Part shown: positions 53,808 through 61,639 of the stretch, piece by piece
How positions within the stretch are numbered: position 1 is the first letter of the stretch
Layout: each line of letters starts with the position of its first letter
Source: Thiodiazotropha sp040506775
GTDB taxonomy: Bacteria; Pseudomonadota; Gammaproteobacteria; Chromatiales; Chromatiaceae
Direction: 5' to 3'
DNA: 64,000 nucleotides
Assembly (NCBI GenBank): GCA_040506775.1
Contig: JBEVWC010000012.1
Coordinates: 1 to 64,000 of the forward strand
Notes under the pieces: model-generated
What the model saw: only the letters and a program-made list of their open reading frames with translations
Told to the model about the DNA's origin: nothing
The model's database searches: none
Made by a program: the position numbers and the translations under genes

Positions 53808-54635
53808 TTACAGGTCCTGCCAGTCGGTCAACAGCAGACCGGACAATACCCCGGCCAGTCCGCCCCCCAGGATGCCGCCGACAATCGCCCCACCCAACTG
53901 TGCGTGTATCCAATCCAGGGTGGGGAGCAGGGGGCCGGCCATGTCCGTGTCGATGCTGCTGGTCATGATGAACAGACTCAGGGAGACGAAACCGGACACC
54001 CCGATACCGGCCATCAGGCCGTCACCCACCGGGGGCAGCAGATTGTCATACATCCTGATGAAGGAGGGGACCAGGAGTACATAAATAATACCGGTGATCG
54101 GACACATCACCGCCACCACCAGACTGATCGGCTGGGTGCCGGTGAAACCGGACAGCAGCAGGTAGCCCAGGGCGGCCAGCCAACCGGCACTGAAACCCGC
54201 CAGGGTCTTCGCATCAGCCCGGTAGACCCTGGAACCGAGCGAGAAAAAACCGTACAGCGCGCCGATGAACGCACCCACCGCGGTGACCAGCAGCAGTAAC
54301 GCAGGCATGTTCACCGGTTTCTCGGAAAACATGAAATAGAACAGCGAAATCGGTGCAATGATGATGGTCATGAGTACCGACAGCCGCATGCTGCTGTAGA
54401 TCAGGGCACCCAGGGTGCCGGCCAGCACGCCGGCGAACAGATAGGGGGCGATGGGCAGGTGCCAGTACTCAGAAAACCCGGCAAGAATTACAAACAACAT
54501 CGCATACAGCAGGCCGATGAAGGCCCAGATCGCACCTCGTATCAAGGCTTCTTTGAGTCGTGTCTGCGGGTTCAGGGATGTACGGTGATTCACGGCGACA
54601 AACTGCGTTTCGTGGTGTGGGGCATGTGTACTCAC
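53808..54635 (-). CDS. Hypothetical polytopic membrane protein
   Basis: 275 residues, about seven hydrophobic helices from residue ~30 to the end. A soluble N-terminus with several His (HAPHHETQ) precedes them. The Gly-rich final helix region (HAQLGGAIVGGILGGGLAGVLSGLLL) could pack tightly or line a channel. No family is recognised. It is a single gene, divergent from the DUF4242 gene with 139 bases between them. Confidence 0.78.
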   Translation of the reverse strand: MSTHAPHHETQFVAVNHRTSLNPQTRLKEALIRGAIWAFIGLLYAMLFVILAGFSEYWHLPIAPYLFAGVLAGTLGALIYSSMRLSVLMTIIIAPISLFYFMFSEKPVNMPALLLLVTAVGAFIGALYGFFSLGSRVYRADAKTLAGFSAGWLAALGYLLLSGFTGTQPISLVVAVMCPITGIIYVLLVPSFIRMYDNLLPPVGDGLMAGIGVSGFVSLSLFIMTSSIDTDMAGPLLPTLDWIHAQLGGAIVGGILGGGLAGVLSGLLLTDWQDL

Positions 54636-54774
54636 TATAGCCTATTCAGACGGTTTCTTTGAGGAATGAGAAACACAACATCAAGCAATTTTGGGCATGT
54701 GTAGCAATTGCTACAGAACCCGCAAACTTGCCAGGGTAATTTGGCGTTTCGTGAAACCATTCTGAAGGTGAACC

Positions 54775-55080
54775 ATGAAACCGATGAAGTTCTATATCGA
54801 TACCCACGACCAGGGCAGTGAAACCTTTCCGGGAGGCCTGACCCGGGAGCAGTTCGAGGTCTTCTATTCACGCTATGAGGCCGCCTGTCTCGAGGAGGGG
54901 GTGGTACCGTTGCGGATTCATTTGAGCTACGAGGCGGCCCGCGCATTCTGTTTCACCATGGCGCCGGATGCGGAGTCGGTCCGGCGGGCGCATGAAAGGG
55001 TGGGACTGCCCTTCGATTCGATTACCGAAGTGACGACCGTGACCCCGGGCGACACCTTTTTTCAGCGCCACGCCGAGTAA
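54775..55080 (+). CDS. DUF4242 (SCO4226-type nickel-binding-like) protein
   Basis: 101 residues, soluble. The pattern FYIDTHDQGSETFPGGLTREQFEVFYSRYEAACLEEGVVPLRIHLSYEAARAFCFTMAPDAESVRRAHERVGLPFDSITEV fits DUF4242 throughout (given as a continuous domain, residues 6-86). The known member SCO4226 is a nickel-binding ferredoxin-like protein, so metal binding is possible; the key His (His11) is present. AAGGTGAAC lies upstream. It is 69 bases before the di-haem peroxidase gene in the same direction and may share its transcript. Confidence 0.8.
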   Translation: MKPMKFYIDTHDQGSETFPGGLTREQFEVFYSRYEAACLEEGVVPLRIHLSYEAARAFCFTMAPDAESVRRAHERVGLPFDSITEVTTVTPGDTFFQRHAE

Positions 55081-55149
55081 CCTCAGACACGCCATGGGCG
55101 TAGGCTTGGCGGTGCGCTGAACCTGCGTCCCTGGCCAGGAGTTATAGCG

Positions 55150-56583
55150 ATGAATCTCATCCTGGTCGCGGTGATCGCGGTATTTGTCGGGTCTCTGGTG
55201 TTGCTCGCCATGGTGCGTTACGACCTGGCCCCGATTGGCGGTTTGGCCAGGGGGCGGCAGTGGCTGCTGGCCACCGCGCTGGGAACCGGTATCCTGGCCT
55301 TCGCCCTGAAGCTGCTGATCATTCTCAGTGTTTCCCGGTTTCCCGAAGTGGTGATCGATCCGCTGATCGAGAAGCCTGCGATCAAACCCGGGGCGGGAAA
55401 ACACGATCCTCTGCTCGGTCTGCTGGGATCAAAGCGTTTCGTTTGGCAACCGCTGCCGGTTTCACAGAGTGATGCTCGGGACAGGTCGATCCAATCCGAT
55501 GCAGGCAGCGTATATGTCTGGCAGGCCCTGCCCGGGCAGGCACCCACTCCGGTGGACAATCCCCTCACAGAGGCCAAGATCAGACTCGGTGAACGCCTCT
55601 TCTTCGACCCCCGTCTTTCCCTGGATGGCAGCCTCTCCTGCAGTTCCTGTCATGATGTTCTGTCAGGCAGCGGTGATGATGGCCGGGCCACTTCCCTGGG
55701 TATTGGGGGCCAGACGGGCAGCCGCAATGCGCCCACGGTATGGAATGCCGCTTTTCAGTCGGTGCTGTTCTGGGATGGCCGGGCCCGCTCCCTGGAGGAA
55801 CAGGCCCTGGGACCGCTGCTCAATCCCCTCGAGATGGGCATGCCGTCACTCGATCTGGTCGTCGAGCGGGTGCGCCAGGACCCGGACTACCCGGCCCAGT
55901 TTGCCCAGGCCTTTGGCGAGGATGAAGGGATCAACGCCGCGCGGCTTGCCCAGGCAATCGCCAGTTATGAACGTACCCTGATTACCCCGGACACACCCTA
56001 TGACCGGTTTCTCCGCGGTGACCTGCAGGCATTGGATAGTCAGCAGCTGCGGGGGATGGCCCTGTTCCAGTCAATTGGTTGCACCAATTGTCATTTCGGA
56101 CCCAATTTCAGTGGCGCGAGCCTGTTCGACGACCGGGCGCCGATGCGCATCTTTCCCATCTATCCAACCCCTTACGAGGCGCGCTACCGCCTGACCCGTG
56201 ACAGCGGTGCCGCTTCTGCAGACAGTGGACGGGGTAGTTGGCGGGTGCCTTCGTTGCGTAATGTGGCCCTCACTGGACCCTGGCTGCACAATGGCTCGGT
56301 GAACGACCTTGCCGAGGTGGTGCGGATCATGTCCAGTGTCCAGCTGGGAATGACCGGACCCTACCTGGTATGGGCGGATGATCTCAAGGTGATGACCCGG
56401 CTGGATGGTCCAGCGCTCAGCGATGACAAGGTGGCGGATCTGGTCGCGTTCCTGCGGGCCTTGAGCAGCGACACGCTGCAGTCGCGGATCAGTCAGGCTC
56501 GCATCAGGGCGGAAGAGCAGGGAATGGCTGGTTCGAAGCTAAGTGAGTCGACGACAACTGAGTCGACGCCCAGGGGGGGTTAG
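55150..56583 (+). CDS. Membrane-anchored di-haem cytochrome c peroxidase (MauG/CcpA type)
   Basis: 477 residues. Two N-terminal hydrophobic helices (~3-22 and ~39-60) anchor the protein, unlike the single signal peptide of ordinary cytochrome c peroxidases. A linker (~65-130) leads to a domain with two haem-binding motifs, CSSCH (164-168) and CTNCH (311-315). VPSLRNVALTGPWLHNGS marks the second haem domain. Length is well above the ~330 residues of soluble enzymes because of the N-terminal extension. It likely reduces peroxide or oxidises a protein partner in the periplasm. It lies upstream of a Crp-like regulator. Confidence 0.9.
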   Translation: MNLILVAVIAVFVGSLVLLAMVRYDLAPIGGLARGRQWLLATALGTGILAFALKLLIILSVSRFPEVVIDPLIEKPAIKPGAGKHDPLLGLLGSKRFVWQPLPVSQSDARDRSIQSDAGSVYVWQALPGQAPTPVDNPLTEAKIRLGERLFFDPRLSLDGSLSCSSCHDVLSGSGDDGRATSLGIGGQTGSRNAPTVWNAAFQSVLFWDGRARSLEEQALGPLLNPLEMGMPSLDLVVERVRQDPDYPAQFAQAFGEDEGINAARLAQAIASYERTLITPDTPYDRFLRGDLQALDSQQLRGMALFQSIGCTNCHFGPNFSGASLFDDRAPMRIFPIYPTPYEARYRLTRDSGAASADSGRGSWRVPSLRNVALTGPWLHNGSVNDLAEVVRIMSSVQLGMTGPYLVWADDLKVMTRLDGPALSDDKVADLVAFLRALSSDTLQSRISQARIRAEEQGMAGSKLSESTTTESTPRGG

Positions 56584-56644
56584 CTCTATGATGGAGGCTT
56601 TCGCGTTTCCAGCAACGCGCCGCGATCATGACACGGGAGTCTGC

Positions 56645-57286
56645 ATGTCCGAAAGCGTACTCAACCTTTCGCCCGGAGGGCAGGCGCTTTTGCAGTCCGG
56701 TGTGATTCGTAAACACTTCGCTCGACCCACCCCGGTGATCCACAAGGGTCAGCCCGTGTCCGGTGCCTATCTGGTTACCCAGGGCCGTCTGCGGGTGTTC
56801 ACCTACACGCCCCAGGGCAGCGAAGCGACGCTCTATTTCATTCGCCCCGGGGAGACCTGTGTGCTGGCGCTCAACTGCCTGTTCAATGATCTGCGCTACC
56901 CGGCCTGGGTGGAGGCAGACCGTGAGACCCGGGTTGAGGTGATTCCCGGAGCCCTCTACCGTCAGCTGTTCGAGCAGGAGACTTCGGTGCAGAACCTCAC
57001 TGTGAAGGCCCTGTCGGGGCTGGTGTTTCGCCTCATGGATGAACTGGAGCAGGTACATGCCTGCAACCTGGATCAGCGTCTGGCCAATTTCATCCTCTCA
57101 AATGCCTCGGCTGACGGGGTATTGCAGATGACCCAGCAGGAACTGGGGGCGCACCTGGGCACCACCCGGGAGGTGATTGCACGGCTGATCCAGGGTTTCG
57201 TGGCCAGTGGTGCCGTCTCCACCCGGCGGGGGGCGGTGATCGTGAACGATGCGCAGGGACTGTCCCGGCTGATTCAGCCCCATTGA
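56645..57286 (+). CDS. Crp/Fnr family transcription regulator
   Basis: About 213 residues from ATG 56645; the frame extends further left but those residues do not fit the fold. The cyclic nucleotide-binding-type beta-barrel (~10-120) contains VIHKGQPVSGAYLVTQGRLRVF and GSEATLYFIRPGETCVL. The helix-turn-helix follows near 165-187 (MTQQELGAHLGTTREVIARLIQGF). The N-terminal Fnr Cys cluster is absent; one Cys is in RPGETC. It may regulate the peroxidase upstream, in response to oxygen, NO or redox state. Context only supports this. Confidence 0.9.
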   Translation: MSESVLNLSPGGQALLQSGVIRKHFARPTPVIHKGQPVSGAYLVTQGRLRVFTYTPQGSEATLYFIRPGETCVLALNCLFNDLRYPAWVEADRETRVEVIPGALYRQLFEQETSVQNLTVKALSGLVFRLMDELEQVHACNLDQRLANFILSNASADGVLQMTQQELGAHLGTTREVIARLIQGFVASGAVSTRRGAVIVNDAQGLSRLIQPH

Positions 57287-57504
57287 CCAGCGGGCTTTTG
57301 CTGCCCAGCCATCGTGCAAGAACCTCGGGGCTGGTGTAATCTTTGATGATCGACCCAATCGCGTGCCTGCCGGTTGTTACCCAATGCTGTAGTACCCGGC
57401 ACTGCCCGCGCAGGGGTTGTCCCCCCTCCTGACAGCCGGTTCGTCGGGATTTCAGTGACCCATGCATCCACACAGGGCAGCGCTCCTGTCTCCGAGGTTA
57501 ACCA

Positions 57505-58686
57505 ATGATCTTCAACGGGTTGTTCGACTTCTCCCTGTCCGACTATCTGCTGCTCACCTTCATCCTGACGCACATCACGATCGTTTCGGTGACGGTATTT
57601 CTACATCGTCATCAAGCCCACCGGGCGCTGGATCTGCACCCCATCCTGAGCCATTTCTTTCGCTTCTGGTTATGGCTGACCACCGGCATGGTGACCCGGG
57701 AGTGGGTGGCGATCCATCGCAAGCATCATGCCCGTTGTGAAACCGATGAAGATCCCCACAGTCCACAGACCCGGGGACTCGGCAAGGTGCTCTGGCAGGG
57801 CGCGGAACTCTATCGCACCGAGGCGGAAAACCGTGAGACCCTTGAACGCTATGGTAAAGGCACCCCGGACGATTGGCTGGAACGCCATGTCTACCAGCGC
57901 CACAACTTTGTCGGTATATCCCTGCTGCTGCTGATCGAACTGATTACCCTCGGCCCCATTGGGCTGACGATCTGGGCGGTGCAGATGGTATGGATTCCGT
58001 TCTGGGCCGCCGGTGTGGTCAACGGCCTGGGTCACTACTGGGGCTATCGCAATTTCGAAATCCCCAATGCGGCCACCAACCTGGTGCCCTGGGGCATACT
58101 CATCGGTGGTGAGGAACTGCATAACAATCACCACGCCTTTGGCAGTTCCGCGAAACTCTCCAACCGCTGGTTCGAATTCGATATCGGCTGGATGTACATC
58201 AAGTTGTTCTCCTACCTGCGCCTCGCCAGGGTGCTTAAGGTGGCACCCAAACGGGGTTTCGTCGACGAGCGCCCACAACTCGATGTGGAGGCGATCAAGG
58301 CCCTGACGGTCAATCGACTGCAGCTGCTGACCGATTATCGGCGGCGGGTTCTGAAACCGGTGTTTCGAATCGAGATTCGCCGTGCTGACCGACGCCTGAG
58401 AAGGCTCTATCGCAAGGCCTTGAGACTGGTGCGCCGGGATGCGATGCTGCTCACGGAACGCGATCGCAAACTGCTCAGCGATATCCTCGACGACAACCGG
58501 GCCCTGGAGTTGGTCTACCAGTACAAGGTCAGGCTGCAGAAGATCTGGGAGCAGCAGGCCTCGAGCCATGACAAACGTCTGGAGGCGCTGACCCAATGGT
58601 GCGCCCAGGCTGAAGCCAGTGGTATCGAAGCCCTGCAGGAGTTCGTGGGATTTCTGCGGCGATACAGTCTGCGCTACCAGGGCTGA
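57505..58686 (+). CDS. Delta-9 fatty acid desaturase (acyl-CoA or acyl-lipid type)
   Basis: 393 residues. The three His boxes of membrane desaturases are present: HRHQAH (34-39), HRKHH (71-75) and HNNHH (206-210). Hydrophobic helices lie between them. It inserts a cis double bond in membrane acyl chains with oxygen and a di-iron site. The C-terminal ~130 residues (from ~265) are basic and helical (RADRRLRRLYRKALRLVRR), a common extension in proteobacterial DesA-like enzymes. The gene follows the Crp-like regulator (218 bases) in the same direction. Confidence 0.92.
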   Translation: MIFNGLFDFSLSDYLLLTFILTHITIVSVTVFLHRHQAHRALDLHPILSHFFRFWLWLTTGMVTREWVAIHRKHHARCETDEDPHSPQTRGLGKVLWQGAELYRTEAENRETLERYGKGTPDDWLERHVYQRHNFVGISLLLLIELITLGPIGLTIWAVQMVWIPFWAAGVVNGLGHYWGYRNFEIPNAATNLVPWGILIGGEELHNNHHAFGSSAKLSNRWFEFDIGWMYIKLFSYLRLARVLKVAPKRGFVDERPQLDVEAIKALTVNRLQLLTDYRRRVLKPVFRIEIRRADRRLRRLYRKALRLVRRDAMLLTERDRKLLSDILDDNRALELVYQYKVRLQKIWEQQASSHDKRLEALTQWCAQAEASGIEALQEFVGFLRRYSLRYQG

Positions 58687-58705
58687 CGATTGTTCCCTGT
58701 CCAAT

Positions 58706-58736
58706 ACTCGTTCCCACGCTCCGCGTGGGAACGAGT
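58706..58736. terminator. Palindromic repeat between desaturase and ppk2
   Basis: ACTCGTTCCCACGCTCC and its complement form a 31-base hairpin of the same family as the ends of the 113-base elements. It lies exactly between two convergent genes and could end both transcripts. Confidence 0.65.
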
Positions 58737-58739
58737 CGA

Positions 58740-59759
58740 TCAGTACCTTTTGGGCACATACAACTCAGTCGGCAACACCCGTCGTTCATAGTTCTCATTG
58801 AACACCCGCTCGGGTAATGCGATGTTGTCGTTCGGCACATCCTGGTAGGGAATCTGTTGCAGCAGGTGATGGATGCAATTGAGCCTGGCCCGCTTCTTGT
58901 CATTCGCCTCGACGATGAACCAGGGCGCCTCGGGGATATTGGTGCGCGCCAGGGTGTCCTCCTTGGCCTTGGTGTAGTCCTCCCAGCGGATTCGGGACTG
59001 CAGATCCATGGGGCTGAGTTTCCATTGTTTCAGCGGATCATGGATGCGCATCAGGAAGCGCAGTTGCTGCTCTTCATCGGTGATCGAGAACCAGTATTTG
59101 ATCAGGCGGATTCCGGACCTGACCAGGGAACGCTCGAATTCCGGCACATCATTGAAAAACTGCTCCACCTGCTGAGGCGAGGCGAATCCCATCACCCGCT
59201 CGACCCCGGAGCGGTTGTACCAGGAACGGTCGAACAGCACGATCTCGCCCGCGGAGGGCAGGTGGGTCACATAGCGTTGAAAATACCACTGGGTGCGCTC
59301 CTGTTCGGAGGGTTTGGACAGCGCGACGACCCGGCAGACCCGCGGATTGAGACGTTGGGTGATGCGCTTGATCACACCCCCTTTGCCCGCGGCGTCCCGG
59401 CCTTCGAAAACCACCACGATCTTTTCGCCGGTTTCCTGAGCCCAGTCCTGCAGTTTGATCAGTTCCGCCTGAAGAGTGAGCAGGGCCTTGAAGTAGATCT
59501 TGCGGTCGAGGGTGGCGGGATGTTTTTCCTTGTAGATCCGCCGCAGTTCTAGGGACAGGGCCGGTTCCGAAATTTCAAGTTCGAAATCCTCATCGAATGC
59601 CTCGTCCAGCTCCGCCTGGAGCCACTCCTCGCTGTAGTCAAAGTCATTGGTGTCAGTCATATCGGATAGCCGTTTTATCGATTCAGTTACGGGGGTCTGA
59701 TTCAAAATATCATGATCGCCCTGGGAATTTGTTACAGTTTCATTGCTGGACTCAGTCAT
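58740..59759 (-). CDS. ppk2: Polyphosphate kinase 2
   Basis: About 339 residues from ATG 59759; a second start at 59660 (MTDTNDFDYSEEWL) is possible and would remove an acidic leader. The PPK2 domain (~85-330) has the Walker A motif EGRDAAGKGGVIKRI (G120-G128) and the Walker B-like LFDRSWYNRSGVERVMGF. The later YWFSITDEEQQLRF and WKLSPMDL are typical. It uses polyphosphate to make nucleoside di- or triphosphates, or the reverse. It complements ppx in polyphosphate turnover. It is convergent with the desaturase. Confidence 0.93.
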   Translation of the reverse strand: MTESSNETVTNSQGDHDILNQTPVTESIKRLSDMTDTNDFDYSEEWLQAELDEAFDEDFELEISEPALSLELRRIYKEKHPATLDRKIYFKALLTLQAELIKLQDWAQETGEKIVVVFEGRDAAGKGGVIKRITQRLNPRVCRVVALSKPSEQERTQWYFQRYVTHLPSAGEIVLFDRSWYNRSGVERVMGFASPQQVEQFFNDVPEFERSLVRSGIRLIKYWFSITDEEQQLRFLMRIHDPLKQWKLSPMDLQSRIRWEDYTKAKEDTLARTNIPEAPWFIVEANDKKRARLNCIHHLLQQIPYQDVPNDNIALPERVFNENYERRVLPTELYVPKRY

Positions 59760-59782
59760 CCTTACCCTGGTGATGCCGCACC

Positions 59783-60148
59783 ATGAAACTCGTAACCAAG
59801 AACAATGACACGAACACACTCTACGCGCTCAAGGGACTGCTGGAGGAAAACGGCATTCCCGCCTTTGTCGCGGATGAGCATGCGGTGCGCATGGTGAATC
59901 CGATCCTGTTTTCCGGTGCGAGCCTGTGGGTATATGTCGACGAGCAATGGGAAGATGCCATGGCTCTGCTGGAGAATCCGGATCATGAGGTGGCCAACCC
60001 GCTGGCTGTGGATCACTTTTATGCAACCCTGCAGGCGGATGACAAACCGTTGCTCAACAGGGCTTTGCTGCGATTGTTCGGTGTCGTGCTGGTGTGGATT
60101 CTGGGATTGTTGCTGGTGGTGATGCTGTTGCACAGGATGCTGTCTTAA
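59783..60148 (+). CDS. DUF2007 domain protein with C-terminal membrane helix
   Basis: 121 residues. The first ~75 residues (MKLVTKNNDTNTLYALKGLLEENGIPAFVADEHAV, then GASLWVYVDEQWEDAMALL) match DUF2007, a small ferredoxin-like putative signalling domain. A single hydrophobic helix (~97-116) anchors the C-terminus. No partner gene is evident. It is divergent from ppk2, 23 bases apart, so promoters must overlap. Confidence 0.85.
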   Translation: MKLVTKNNDTNTLYALKGLLEENGIPAFVADEHAVRMVNPILFSGASLWVYVDEQWEDAMALLENPDHEVANPLAVDHFYATLQADDKPLLNRALLRLFGVVLVWILGLLLVVMLLHRMLS

Positions 60149-60190
60149 GCGCCGCACAATGATTGGTCTCACAGCGGACGTGAGATACCC

Positions 60191-60303
60191 CTCGTTCCCA
60201 CGCTCTGCGTGGGAATGCAGACCCCGCGTCGGGTTTACACCCCAGGCTAGGGCAGTACCACTTGGTCTGGGTATGCTTTCCCATGTGGAGCGCGGGAACG
60301 AGT
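60191..60303. repeat. 113-base palindromic-ended repeat element, copy 2
   Basis: It starts CTCGTTCCCACGCTCTGCG with hairpin CCCACGC/GCGTGGG and ends GAGCGCGGGAACGAG. Its ends are inverted repeats of each other, and its reverse complement shares GTGT, CCCG and GTCTGCAT blocks with copy 1 at 43944-44056. The following 140 bases up to the TIR gene hold no gene. Confidence 0.7.
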
Positions 60304-60441
60304 CGAAAATTCTTATTCGAGTGTGTTAGTTTTGCAGAATGATATGAGTCGACTATCTATATCGGTTGAAACTCTAACCCTTGAAAAAATGTACAATCAA
60401 CAACAACTGGAAATACAGACATACCTAAGGGGTACCCCTTG

Positions 60442-61440
60442 TTATACTGATCGCAACCAGCCGTTTTGTTTTAGGATTTCCAACATGCGTTCACATGACC
60501 CAGGTTCTAGCTGTGCCGCGCTGAATAACAGTTGCTGAGGCAAGCCCAAATCATCCCCTTTAGCCTGAATACCCATACAAGCCGCGCTTAAAAACGCGCA
60601 CAACACTTGGGTGTCTTTGAGTTGATCGTAGGCATCTTGAATCTCGTTGCGGATATGCAGTCGATGGTCGTCAGGATGTGAGCGGCTAGGGGCTTCCCCC
60701 ACGCGTTGCAGAACCCATACACGTCCCCCTCGGTCTGTACCATTGATCGCCCCGTGTTCTTGCCCGGTTGTGTGGATAATCACCAGATCCCGCTGGGTTT
60801 GACCGAACCCGCTCGAGACGGTTTCGAGTGTAAGTACCTGCGTGTCATCGTCGTAGTGCCAGTTCCCGTGGATCGGTATACTCATGTCGAATAACTCATG
60901 CATACTGGGATCTGCGAACTGGCCAAATATTCCGGTTTCCTCAAGTCTTCCCTGCCCCTCGATTTGACCATTTGACCGCAATTCGATATCAAATGTGGCC
61001 TGTCCTAGGCTGATGAAATCGACTGTGGCACGCCACTGTCCCGGGAATAAGTCACCAGGCGGGGGAATGTAGCCAGGAAAGATTGTTTTCAATAATAGTG
61101 CGTTACCGTGCTTCTGATCGGTGTGATCGATGTAGACGAGATTCGAAAGGCCTTGCGGTAGTGGTGTAGAATCCAGCACATAGGGCAAGATTTTTTTGCG
61201 CTCGTCGTACGCAAGATTCCACTCGTTCTGAACCCACTCTGATCTGGCGGCATTTCTGGACCATACGAGTAGGAAGAAGTCACAATCTTTAATTCCCTGA
61301 AGTATTCGATCGGGTAGATCATCTCCTGGATGAATCTCTTCCTGATCGAAAAATGCCTGAGCTCCATGGCGTTCAAGCAAGTCCCTGATTTTTGTAGCCT
61401 CGTGACGATCGTGGTGGCTATGGCTGATGAAGACTTCCAT
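60442..61440 (-). CDS. TIR-domain protein with unrecognised beta-rich and helical C-terminal regions
   Basis: 332 residues. The N-terminal TIR domain (~1-120) starts MEVFISHSHHDRHEATKIRDLLERHG, then AFFDQEEIHPGDDLPDRIL. FLLVWSRNAARSEWVQNEW follows, where Glu73 is placed like the catalytic Glu of NAD-cleaving TIR proteins. Residues ~130-248 form a beta-rich unit (GQWRATVDFIS, GNWHYDDDTQVLTLETV, GGRVWVLQRV) with the W/G spacing of a small barrel. A helical tail (~260-332) follows. Bacterial TIR proteins of this kind often act in phage defence by depleting NAD; here no cGAS, thoeris or other partner is adjacent. A sensor role for the beta unit is speculative. Confidence 0.85.
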   Translation of the reverse strand: MEVFISHSHHDRHEATKIRDLLERHGAQAFFDQEEIHPGDDLPDRILQGIKDCDFFLLVWSRNAARSEWVQNEWNLAYDERKKILPYVLDSTPLPQGLSNLVYIDHTDQKHGNALLLKTIFPGYIPPPGDLFPGQWRATVDFISLGQATFDIELRSNGQIEGQGRLEETGIFGQFADPSMHELFDMSIPIHGNWHYDDDTQVLTLETVSSGFGQTQRDLVIIHTTGQEHGAINGTDRGGRVWVLQRVGEAPSRSHPDDHRLHIRNEIQDAYDQLKDTQVLCAFLSAACMGIQAKGDDLGLPQQLLFSAAQLEPGSCERMLEILKQNGWLRSV

Positions 61441-61537
61441 TTTTTGTCTCCCTGTTACATTTCCCTTTCTTGACGCCTCAACTTGTTTATAAAGATGTCA
61501 TCCTTTAGGTTAGTCTAAATCAAGATATGCGTCTTCA

Positions 61538-61569
61538 GTCGTTCCCACGCAGAGCGAGGGAACGAGTCG
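61538..61569. repeat. Palindromic repeat downstream of valS
   Basis: CGTTCCCACGCAGAG followed by CGAGGGAACGAG is a degenerate unit of the GTTCCCACGC repeat family. It lies between valS and the TIR gene, both on the minus strand. Confidence 0.55.
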
Positions 61570-61639
61570 ATAAGAGGCATTCGGGAATTTGATCGAGCGT
61601 TCGAACCCACTGTCGGGAGCGAACGCCCAATGGGGCCGG

